Shown: piece after piece, positions 1-5,765 of the stretch
Layout: each line of letters begins with the position of its first letter
Position numbering within the stretch: position 1 is the stretch's first letter
Assembly: GCA_028825345.1 (NCBI GenBank)
Contig: JAPKAJ010000102.1
Coordinates: 1 to 8,054 of the forward strand
Direction of reading: 5' to 3'
Source of the DNA: Arenicellales bacterium
GTDB lineage: Bacteria > Pseudomonadota > Gammaproteobacteria > Arenicellales > UBA868
Length of the DNA: 8,054 nucleotides
Notes under the pieces: generated by a model
The model's input: the letters and a program-made list of their open reading frames with translations, nothing else
Databases searched by the model: none
Told to the model about the DNA's origin: nothing
Position numbers and translations under genes: made by a program

Positions 1-681
1 TCAGGTGGTATGCAGCAGCGGGTCGGTCTCGCGCGGGCGCTGGCAGTCGATCCGGAAATCATGTTGTTTGACGAGCCCTTTAGCGCGCTCGATCCACTAA
101 TCCGACGCGAGATGCAGGATGAACTACTTCGACTTCAGTTGGTGGTCCGCAAAACGATGGTGTTCATTACGCACGATTTCCTGGAAGCCATCAAAATGGG
201 TGATCACATCGCGATCATGAAAGATGGTGAGTTTGTCCAGATTGGCACACCGGAAGAAATTGTGGCTAATCCTGTGGATGACTATGTGCGGGATTTCTCT
301 GAAGATGTTCCCCGCCATAAGGTCCTGACCGTCAATACCATTATGAACAACGATTGTTGTTGCTGTAGTGAAAATGAAACCGCATCAGGCGCCCTGGCAA
401 TGATGGATAGATACCAGACTCAAGCCGCTTTTATCGTCGACCCGAATAAAAGCTATCAGGGCACCTTAACTCGTGAACAAGCCATGGCTGACTCGGAGTC
501 CGGTTCTCCCATGAACCAGCTCATTAACAAAGAAATTGTCGTATCACCGGATGCTCTGATCGAAACACTGATTGCCACCGCAACCCGTCTCAACCATCCG
601 ATTCCTGTGGTCGACTCCGATAACAAACTACTGGGTGCGGTTGACCATCGCGCGATACTACTGGCAATCGAAGGCAGTTAG
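1..681 (+). CDS. proV: Glycine betaine/proline-type ABC importer ATPase with C-terminal CBS region (5' end cut by window)
   Basis: ATP-hydrolysing subunit of a ProV/OpuAA-type compatible-solute importer, acting on the cytoplasmic face of the inner membrane. The reading frame is open to the left edge and enters at Ser-Gly-Gly of the ABC signature (SGGMQQRVGLARAL), so Walker A, the Q-loop and the true start lie outside; the ATG at 10 is internal to the signature. Visible in order, numbered from that Met: Walker B and D-loop (IMLFDEPFSALDPL, 17-30), the switch histidine in FITHD (52-56), then about 120 residues resembling a degenerate tandem CBS pair, ending with a conserved-looking HPIPVVDSDNKLLGAVD stretch. 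In the OpuA family such CBS domains sense ionic strength or nucleotides. An odd run of four cysteines (116-119) follows the first CBS strand. The gene ends 51 bases before the permease gene, so the two are probably one transcript. The ATPase family call is certain; the exact substrate (betaine, proline, choline) is not. Confidence 0.93.
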   Translation, partial: SGGMQQRVGLARALAVDPEIMLFDEPFSALDPLIRREMQDELLRLQLVVRKTMVFITHDFLEAIKMGDHIAIMKDGEFVQIGTPEEIVANPVDDYVRDFSEDVPRHKVLTVNTIMNNDCCCCSENETASGALAMMDRYQTQAAFIVDPNKSYQGTLTREQAMADSESGSPMNQLINKEIVVSPDALIETLIATATRLNHPIPVVDSDNKLLGAVDHRAILLAIEGS

Positions 682-732
682 GCTATAGCAGACTGGACGA
701 ACGACTCAAGCTGTTTACATCACCAACAAATA

Positions 733-2841
733 ATGAAGCTCTCTGGCCAACAATGGAACCTGATTAAGCCCATCGGTATAAGTACAGCCGTCATTGCTGT
801 TTCAATCTTAATTGCGCAGTTCACACCGGACGAGCAAAAATTTCCACAACAAATTGTTGATGCCTTCCCATTTGCTGACTGGATCAATAACGGACAAGCC
901 TGGTTAAAGGAAAACTACCAGTGGGCGACTCGGGCATTTGCAGATGTCATTCGCAATTTAATTGACGCGGTCGAGATGTTTTTGGTGTTGACAGCCTGGC
1001 CTGTGATTGTACTCGGCATCGGTCTAATCGCTTTTAGGTTCGGCGGCCTACGCCTTGCCTTAGTCTGCTCTCTGTCGACCATGGCCTGGGCCAGCCTGGA
1101 TCTGTGGGATGCTGCGATGTCAACCCTCAGCGTGATGTTTATATCTGTGCTGTTCGCCTCCGTACTCGGAATCGTGCTCGGAATTTTCGCGTCTCAAAAC
1201 GATCGATTTGAAGCTGGAATCCGACCCGTTCTGGACACCATGCAGACACTACCTGGCTTTGTCTATTTACTGCCTGCAATATTCTTTTTTGGAATTGGTT
1301 CTCCACCCTCTGTCCTCGCGATCGTAATCTACGCGCTACCCCCCGTCGCACGGTTAACCAACTTGGGGATTCGCCAGGTGCCCCACGAAACGATCGAGGC
1401 AGCACGCTCTTTTGGTTCTACGAACAGGCAACTGCTGTTCAAGGTAAAACTCCCTCTGGCACTGCCATCGATTGCAATGGGTATCAACCAAACGATTATG
1501 ATGGGACTGGCCTTGGTGGTTCTTGCTGCCTATATAGGCGCCGGAGGACTGGGCTATGAGGTTTATGCCGGTCTCCGGCGACTCAGATTTGGTCAGGGTT
1601 TAGAAGCGGGTATCGCGATCCTCCTCATGGCGATCATGTTCGACCGGATCACTACCGCTGCAAGCCTGCGCCAACAGGGCAACGATCCAAACAAAGGGTT
1701 CAAGCTACTCCCTAGCCGACTTCAGGGACAACCCTGGGCCGAGACCTTTGAACAAGTCCTCACACTCGTCTATGTAATATGCGGCGCGATTAGTGGTCTG
1801 TATTCGAAAGTTCTGGCGGGTCTTGCTCAAACCATTACACGCCCGTTAGGTATCAGATTCAGCAGTGGATTCCATCGACTGGTCATCGCCAACGGGTATT
1901 TCCTGACCTCAGTGACCCTTCTTACACTGGTCTATCTTTTCGACGCCCACGTCACCGGATTTGGCAACTACCCTTCCAGTTGGGAATTTTCAATCCAGAA
2001 GCCAGCCGATGCGGGATTGGACGCACTCACAACGAGTACACTGTTTATTGGCATCACGACGTGGTTTCGTGGTTTTGTTTTCAACTGGATGTTGGATCCG
2101 CTCGCAGACTTTCTGGTCGGCCTGCCCTGGTGGTATGTGATTGGTTTGCTCAGCGCTTGTGTCTGGTTAGCCTGCAACAGAGCTACCGCAATCGTGTGTG
2201 TGTTTGGCTTGCTGTTTATCGGTGCGACAGGTTTATGGTCGATAGGGATGTTCTCGATGGCACAGATACTAGTAGCTGTTGTTCTGTGTATGGTAATCGG
2301 GATACCGCTGGGCATACTTGCCGCTGTAAACAATACTTTCGAGGCCATCATCCGACCGATATTGGATGCGATGCAGACACTACCCGCGTTTTGCTATCTC
2401 ATACCTGTGCTGATGTTCTTTGGAGGTAATGTGGTCTCGGCAGTGATTGCTATCATGATCTACGCACTGCCTCCGGTTATAAGACTCACTAACCTGGGGA
2501 TCCGCGAGGTATCGACTGAGGCTATAGAGGCAGCAACGTCGTTTGGGTCGACATTCTCTCAAACGCTATTGAAAGTGAAAATACCGCTCGCTTTGCCTTC
2601 AATTATGATGGGCGTTAATCAATCCATGATGATGGCGCTAGCTATGCTGGTAATAACCCCATTGATTGGCGGTGGTGGCATTGGACGGGAAGTCTTTGTC
2701 GGACTCTCCCGGGCCAACACGGGCCAGAGCCTGCAAGCCGGCCTGGCTATCGTGTTCTTTGCGGTCGTCCTTGATCGACTGACGCAGGCCCTGAGCACGC
2801 GTCAACAAAAAGCATTAGGACTCAATATCGGAGCACATTAG
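733..2841 (+). CDS. proW: Fused tandem permease of glycine betaine/proline-type ABC importer (two ProW-like halves)
   Basis: Inner-membrane channel of the importer. The 702 residues contain two full ProW-like transmembrane domains in one chain. The first has its EAA loop at about 222-247 (EAARSFGST, then KVKLPLALPSI), the second at about 599-624 (EAATSFGST, then KVKIPLALPSI), an offset of 377 residues. The block RPxLDxMQTLP appears at 164-174 and 541-551, and IYALPPVxRLTNLGIR at 199-214 and 576-591. Each half begins with a poorly conserved segment and a hydrophobic pair (about 84-125 and 462-505). Single ProW proteins are usually 280-400 residues and homodimerise; here one polypeptide should give a pseudo-dimer with two coupling loops for two ATPase copies. 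No good Shine-Dalgarno precedes the ATG at 733, and no alternative in-frame start lies in the 51-base gap. Fused permeases of this general type are, as far as I recall, known in marine bacteria. Confidence 0.93.
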   Translation: MKLSGQQWNLIKPIGISTAVIAVSILIAQFTPDEQKFPQQIVDAFPFADWINNGQAWLKENYQWATRAFADVIRNLIDAVEMFLVLTAWPVIVLGIGLIAFRFGGLRLALVCSLSTMAWASLDLWDAAMSTLSVMFISVLFASVLGIVLGIFASQNDRFEAGIRPVLDTMQTLPGFVYLLPAIFFFGIGSPPSVLAIVIYALPPVARLTNLGIRQVPHETIEAARSFGSTNRQLLFKVKLPLALPSIAMGINQTIMMGLALVVLAAYIGAGGLGYEVYAGLRRLRFGQGLEAGIAILLMAIMFDRITTAASLRQQGNDPNKGFKLLPSRLQGQPWAETFEQVLTLVYVICGAISGLYSKVLAGLAQTITRPLGIRFSSGFHRLVIANGYFLTSVTLLTLVYLFDAHVTGFGNYPSSWEFSIQKPADAGLDALTTSTLFIGITTWFRGFVFNWMLDPLADFLVGLPWWYVIGLLSACVWLACNRATAIVCVFGLLFIGATGLWSIGMFSMAQILVAVVLCMVIGIPLGILAAVNNTFEAIIRPILDAMQTLPAFCYLIPVLMFFGGNVVSAVIAIMIYALPPVIRLTNLGIREVSTEAIEAATSFGSTFSQTLLKVKIPLALPSIMMGVNQSMMMALAMLVITPLIGGGGIGREVFVGLSRANTGQSLQAGLAIVFFAVVLDRLTQALSTRQQKALGLNIGAH

Positions 2842-3032
2842 TCAAACCTACTGCAACGCATCCGGGGTCAGAAACTCCGATTGATAATTCTCTTTGAATT
2901 GCAATTATTGGCGGGCCTTGAAGACCCTTTAATTTACCCTACCCCAAAGAAACCTTTTTAAACTATACTTTTTGAGACAAAGCGGTTTACAGGCATCAAA
3001 TCAGCCTGATTCAACACCAACGGAGGTAATCA
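2842..3032 (+). promoter_or_regulatory. Leader/possible promoter region of the binding-protein gene
   Basis: The 191 bases between permease and binding protein are much longer than the other gap in this operon. They hold a perfect 10-base palindrome (AATTGCAATT, 2897-2906), an imperfect hairpin (about 2913-2927, GGGCC/GACCC-like), and an AT-rich stretch with a candidate -10 box TATACT at 2964-2969 without a convincing -35. The simplest reading is a separate, possibly activator-dependent promoter that lets the binding protein be made in excess of the membrane subunits. No sigma-54 box with correct GG-N10-GC spacing is present. Confidence 0.3.
3022..3027 (+). promoter_or_regulatory. Strong Shine-Dalgarno of the binding-protein gene
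   Basis: GGAGGT sits five bases before the ATG at 3033. It is the best ribosome binding site in the window and fits high expression of a periplasmic binding protein. Confidence 0.85.
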
Positions 3033-4028
3033 ATGAACAATTGTAAGATTTTACGAAAATTCACAGTGGCCCTTGTAGTCGCTCTGGGACTGGCATTCAT
3101 CCCGGCCACATCCTACGCAGCCAAGGGCGTTGTTAAGATCTGGGAAGGCGACTGGACCGGCAACCTTGTTTTCGGACAGCTTGCCCAGATCATCCTAGAA
3201 GAAGAAATGGACTACAAAGTCAAGCAGATCTTTATGGCCGGCACAGCAGGCTGGGAAGCAATGGCCGCTGGCGACCTGGACATCGCCTTGGAGACTTGGC
3301 CGAGCTACAACGCGGATGCCAAGGCCAAGTATTTTGCCAAATACGGTGGCGACGGCTCTGTCGTCTACGTCACCGAATCGGGTGTGGTTGGTGCTAGTGA
3401 CTACTATATTCCGCGTTACATGTGTGAGGGCGATAGCTCGCGCGGCATCGAGGCGACAACACCAGATCTTTGCATGCACGCCAGAGGTGAATGTAGCAAC
3501 TGTGGACTGGAGAAGCTCAACCAGTATGCCGATGTCTTTGCGGCGCCTGAAACTGCTCCAAAAGGGCGACTTGTGGGTTGCCCGGTGGCCGGCTGGGGTT
3601 GTGATGATCAGAAGAGACTCGACCTCAACGGTGTAAATTTTGAGGCTGTCGAACTCGGCTCAGACACCGCGCAATGGGCGGAACTTACGGCCGCTTTTAA
3701 GCGAGGTGATCCGATACTGGTGTACGCTTGGGAACCTTTGTGGATATTCGCAGCCTATGATCTGGTTGGTATTGGCATACCAAAGAATGAAGACAAAAGC
3801 TGCTGGCCGACATGTGGTTGGCCTGAGGACGTGACCTTTCAGTCCGCAAACCCGGACTTTGCCAAAAAGCACCCTGATGTGATTCAGATGCTTAAGAACA
3901 TGAAACTATCGAACGCTCAGCAGGCGCCGATGATTTTTGATGTGGACGTCGAAAAAATGACCGTTGAAGATGCAGTTCAGAAATGGATGGCATCTAATGA
4001 AGATATCTGGAGAGCCTGGTTGCCATAG
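3033..4028 (+). CDS. proX: Periplasmic substrate-binding protein of glycine betaine/proline-type ABC importer, cysteine-rich
   Basis: Soluble binding protein (OpuAC/ProX family) that captures a quaternary ammonium or related compatible solute in the periplasm and hands it to the fused permease. The 331 residues start with a Sec signal peptide (K/R-containing n-region, hydrophobic core about 11-23, AxA-like site SYA-A with cleavage after residue 29). The mature part shows family hallmarks: VKIWEGDWTGN (34-44), ETWPSYN (87-93), YYIPRYM (124-130), RGIE, GRLVGCPVAGWGC (178-190), YAWEPLW (231-237) and the C-terminal W-rich end. Tryptophans 37, 41, 74, 89, 233 and 237 are candidates for the aromatic cage. 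Eight cysteines (131, 147, 154, 157, 183, 190, 257, 261) sit in the mature protein, more than I expect for the family; 183/190 may be a common pair, the others look lineage-specific. Followed directly by a strong terminator, so it closes the operon. Substrate identity is inferred from family only. Confidence 0.92.
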   Translation: MNNCKILRKFTVALVVALGLAFIPATSYAAKGVVKIWEGDWTGNLVFGQLAQIILEEEMDYKVKQIFMAGTAGWEAMAAGDLDIALETWPSYNADAKAKYFAKYGGDGSVVYVTESGVVGASDYYIPRYMCEGDSSRGIEATTPDLCMHARGECSNCGLEKLNQYADVFAAPETAPKGRLVGCPVAGWGCDDQKRLDLNGVNFEAVELGSDTAQWAELTAAFKRGDPILVYAWEPLWIFAAYDLVGIGIPKNEDKSCWPTCGWPEDVTFQSANPDFAKKHPDVIQMLKNMKLSNAQQAPMIFDVDVEKMTVEDAVQKWMASNEDIWRAWLP

Positions 4029-4050
4029 GCGCTGACATTAATTAGACAAG

Positions 4051-4078
4051 GCCCCTGGAACCCCAGGGGCTTTTTTTT
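4051..4078 (+). terminator. Rho-independent terminator of the importer operon
   Basis: A perfect 8-bp GC-rich stem (GCCCCTGG at 4051-4058, CCAGGGGC at 4063-4070) with a four-base loop AACC is followed by eight T residues (4071-4078). It begins 22 bases after the binding-protein stop codon. Confidence 0.95.
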
Positions 4079-4372
4079 GGCTATTGCTCCAAGGCTGGTC
4101 AGGGGATGGTTTATTTCCCCCCGCAGTATGTGGGGGTCGGGGGTAAGATGTGCCGCACCGGCTATTCTTTCTCATTTGATTGCACTAGCGCCGTCAAAGC
4201 CCGACCGGCAGATCAAGCTCAGTATCTTCTTTTGAGATCCGGATTTTCCAGCTTCATACCGAGGCTATCAGGCTAAGGTTGATCGAGGCTGCGAAGTTGC
4301 TCACACTAAAGACAGATTCGGATTATCAACAGCGGCTGGGCATTTTGAAATCATCCTAGATCCAAAAATATT
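4079..4372. other. Gene-poor gap with one hairpin
   Basis: No convincing gene on either strand in these 294 bases. There is a short-loop hairpin at 4118-4136 (CCCCCGCA, loop GTA, TGTGGGGG, one G-T pair) without a T-tract, so it is not a standard terminator. A + strand frame is open from 4189 to 4356 (56 codons to a TAG at 4357) but has no ATG or GTG start, no Shine-Dalgarno and no recognisable motif; it may be a relic or chance. Confidence 0.5.
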
Positions 4373-4374
4373 AT
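4345..4374 (+). promoter_or_regulatory. Candidate sigma-70 promoter for the pentapeptide-repeat gene
   Basis: TTGAAA (4345-4350) and TATTAT (4369-4374) are separated by 18 bases. The -10 box overlaps the first possible ATG (4373) of the next gene, so if this promoter is used, translation must start further downstream, for instance at GTG 4397. Confidence 0.4.
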
Positions 4375-4630
4375 GGCTGCCAAGAGCTTATGCGAAGTGC
4401 GAGCTCCCTTACGGGTGCAGTGGTTGTTCCTGTTGGCGATGGGAGCCACGTCGGCTGCTTATGCTTTCTCCCCAGCTGATGCAGACAAGGCGTTAAAAGC
4501 CAATGCGTGCATCAAGTGCGATCTTACGAGAGTTGATTTTCATGACAAGCATCTTGCCGGAGTGAATCTCAAGTGGGCTCGGTTGAATTCATCGAACCTT
4601 GCATGGGAGGCATCGCCCCAATGGATGTGA
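4373..4630 (+). CDS. Short exported pentapeptide-repeat protein, probably truncated
   Basis: Small secreted protein of unknown role. The hydrophobic core WLFLLAMGATSAAYA ends in an AYA-F type signal peptidase site, followed by a short helix (FSPADADKALKANA), a C-x-x-C motif (CIKC), then about six pentapeptide repeats with Leu or Phe every fifth residue (CDLTR, VDFHD, KHLAG, VNLKW, ARLNS, SNLAW). Secreted pentapeptide proteins often show this layout (a cysteine pair, then A[D/N]Lxx repeats forming a right-handed four-sided beta-helix) but usually have many more repeats; here the frame stops soon after (TGA at 4628-4630). The other two frames beyond the stop do not continue the repeats, so this is a real shortening, not a single frameshift. 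The start is uncertain: ATG 4373 has no Shine-Dalgarno and overlaps a candidate -10 box; GTG 4397 would give a tidier signal peptide (MRAPLRVQW...). It may be a decaying gene. Confidence 0.55.
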   Translation: MAAKSLCEVRAPLRVQWLFLLAMGATSAAYAFSPADADKALKANACIKCDLTRVDFHDKHLAGVNLKWARLNSSNLAWEASPQWM

Positions 4631-4715
4631 TGTGGCGTTTTTTTCAGTCGTCTGTAAGCCCATAGAGAAAACTTCACCCGCAAGTGCATCGGTGGGTATT
4701 GTCATTCTAGTGTGA

Positions 4716-4847
4716 CTAGGATTTGCGCCAGCGGATTTTGTCCGAGCGATCGCGTTGTGTCTTGCCGGCACGAAAACGTCCGAAAAAGAAAAAGGCGCCA
4801 AGCCCAATGACAATCAGGCCGCCAAATATGATCTCATTCCAACCCAT
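4716..4847 (-). CDS. 43-residue single-span membrane protein, translationally coupled to the Bax inhibitor-1 gene
   Basis: Unrecognised small protein. The frame starts MGWNEIIFGG, continues with a hydrophobic, Gly/Phe-rich span (about residues 6-23, with four consecutive Phe at 19-22), then a strongly basic tail of about 20 residues (GRFRAGKTQR ... IRWRKS) with nine Arg/Lys. By the positive-inside rule the tail is cytoplasmic and the short N-terminus outside. The ATG (4847-4845) overlaps the TGA of the upstream gene by one base (TGATG), a classic arrangement for stop-start reinitiation; there is no independent Shine-Dalgarno. The clear membrane-span-plus-basic-tail design, with no antisense gene to explain it, supports real coding. 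It may be a partner or regulator of the Bax inhibitor-like protein. The stop TAG lies within a small inverted repeat (CTAGT-GTG-ACTAG, 4707-4719). Confidence 0.65.
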   Translation of the reverse strand: MGWNEIIFGGLIVIGLGAFFFFGRFRAGKTQRDRSDKIRWRKS

Positions 4848-5629
4848 CAGTTACGGCTGCGCAGTTTGGCCAGCAACCGAAGTATCTCGAGATATAGCCA
4901 GATCAGGGTCACCATCAAACTGAAGGCGCCATACCACTCGAGGTACTTGGGCGCACCGCGCTCGGCGGCTTCCTCTATGAAGTCAAAATCCAGCACCAGA
5001 CTAAGCGCAGCGATGGCCACCACAAAAAGACTGAAACCAATACCGAACAGCCCGTTACTGTGAATAAAGCCGATACTGGACCCGAAAAAACCCATAACAA
5101 AACTGACCAGGTATAAAACGGCGATTCCACCGGTGGCGGCAACGATCATCAGCCGGAAGTTTTCGGTCGGTTTGATCAAGCCGCTTTTGTAGGCGAGCAG
5201 CAATATCCCCAGCGTGCCGAAGGTGAGCCCCATGGCCTGTATCACGATGCCGGGATACTGCGCTTCGAACATTGCCGAAATCCCACCTAGAGCGAGACCT
5301 TCTGCCAATGCATACAGCGGCGCTGTGATCCCTGCCCACTGACGCTTGAAGATGGTAATCAAAGCCAGCACCAGGCCGCCGATCAGCCCAATCCACAGCA
5401 GACCGGTAACTGAGGCCGGGTCGCCACTGCGAAAAAAAATATTCCAGGTGAAAGAGGCAGTCACAAGGCAGAGCACCAGCAGAATACCCGTTTTGTTGAC
5501 AGTTCCCGCCAGCGTCATGCGCTGCGTTGATGCTGCCTCGGCAAAGGTGGCGTCCGACTTGAATGCCTCGCCTCGGAACATGGGATTACCGGTCCGGCCG
5601 AAAGTCGTCAAGGCATTGTGTTTGGACAT
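4847..5629 (-). CDS. Bax inhibitor-1/YccA family multi-span membrane protein
   Basis: Inner-membrane protein of the BI-1 superfamily (closest in layout to the Bax inhibitor-1-like branch with a soluble N-terminus). Bacterial relatives such as YetJ behave as pH-sensitive calcium channels and YccA modulates the FtsH protease; which role applies here is not visible. The 260 residues have a soluble head with a GNPMF motif (14-18), then seven predicted spans (about 46-64, 75-94, 101-121, 127-147, 158-181, 193-214, 232-253). The signature near the end, LVLDFDFIEEAAERGAPKYLEWYGAF, carries acidic residues likely equivalent to the Asp gate of YetJ, followed by TLIWLYLEILRLL. The ATG at 5629 is chosen over an in-frame ATG at 5683 because AAGGAG lies six bases before it and the extra 18 residues look non-coding. 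The downstream small gene overlaps its stop codon. Transcribed divergently from the dehalogenase. Confidence 0.92.
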   Translation of the reverse strand: MSKHNALTTFGRTGNPMFRGEAFKSDATFAEAASTQRMTLAGTVNKTGILLVLCLVTASFTWNIFFRSGDPASVTGLLWIGLIGGLVLALITIFKRQWAGITAPLYALAEGLALGGISAMFEAQYPGIVIQAMGLTFGTLGILLLAYKSGLIKPTENFRLMIVAATGGIAVLYLVSFVMGFFGSSIGFIHSNGLFGIGFSLFVVAIAALSLVLDFDFIEEAAERGAPKYLEWYGAFSLMVTLIWLYLEILRLLAKLRSRN

Positions 5630-5635
5630 AAAGGG

Positions 5636-5641
5636 CTCCTT
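5636..5641 (-). promoter_or_regulatory. Shine-Dalgarno deciding the start of the Bax inhibitor-1 gene
   Basis: AAGGAG on the - strand, six bases upstream of the ATG at 5629. It favours this start over the upstream ATG at 5683. Confidence 0.8.
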
Positions 5642-5656
5642 GAAGTAACAGGTTAT

Positions 5657-5685
5657 ATTGTAATGCCAAGTACTCCGACACAAGC
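5657..5685 (-). promoter_or_regulatory. Possible promoter of the Bax inhibitor-1 gene
   Basis: TACAAT on the - strand (5662-5657) is a fair -10 box, with a weak CTTGTG/TTGTGT-like -35 about 15-16 bases upstream. Transcription would start near 5650, giving a short leader. Confidence 0.25.
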
Positions 5686-5716
5686 CTTAACCAGGCGTAA
5701 TGGGCGCATTGTCAAA

Positions 5717-5730
5717 GACAGTGGGCTGTC
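5717..5730. promoter_or_regulatory. Small dyad in the divergent intergenic region
   Basis: GACAG-TGGG-CTGTC (5717-5730) is an inverted repeat in the 136-base gap between the divergent Bax inhibitor and dehalogenase genes, 35 bases before the dehalogenase start. It could be a half-site pair for a regulator; the arms are only five bases, so chance is quite possible. Confidence 0.2.
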
Positions 5731-5765
5731 ACCAATGGCCTGATTCGTAATTGAGGAAAACTGCA

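Noticed and set aside
1980..2429. 149-codon + strand frame inside the permease gene
   Set aside because: It is a shadow of the second permease half; the permease frame carries clear conserved motifs throughout.
2906..2925. Sigma-54 promoter before the binding-protein gene (TTGGCGGGCCTTGAA)
   Set aside because: The GG-N10-GC spacing fails, since the second dinucleotide is AG.
4589..4813. 74-codon - strand frame overlapping the small membrane gene
   Set aside because: It is in another frame of the same strand; the 43-codon frame has the coupled start and a coherent membrane-protein design, whereas this one has neither.
4755..5063. 102-codon + strand frame opposite the Bax inhibitor gene
   Set aside because: It lies antisense to two better-supported - strand genes, has Ser/Lys/Arg-rich shadow composition and no motif or ribosome binding site.
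5630..5683. N-terminal extension of the Bax inhibitor-1 protein to ATG 5683
   Set aside because: The extra 18 residues look non-coding, while AAGGAG sits correctly before ATG 5629.
5751..5765. TTG at 5751 as the dehalogenase start
   Set aside because: It has no Shine-Dalgarno of its own and covers the GAGGA motif that serves the GTG at 5766; the GTG product aligns with DhlA from residue 1.
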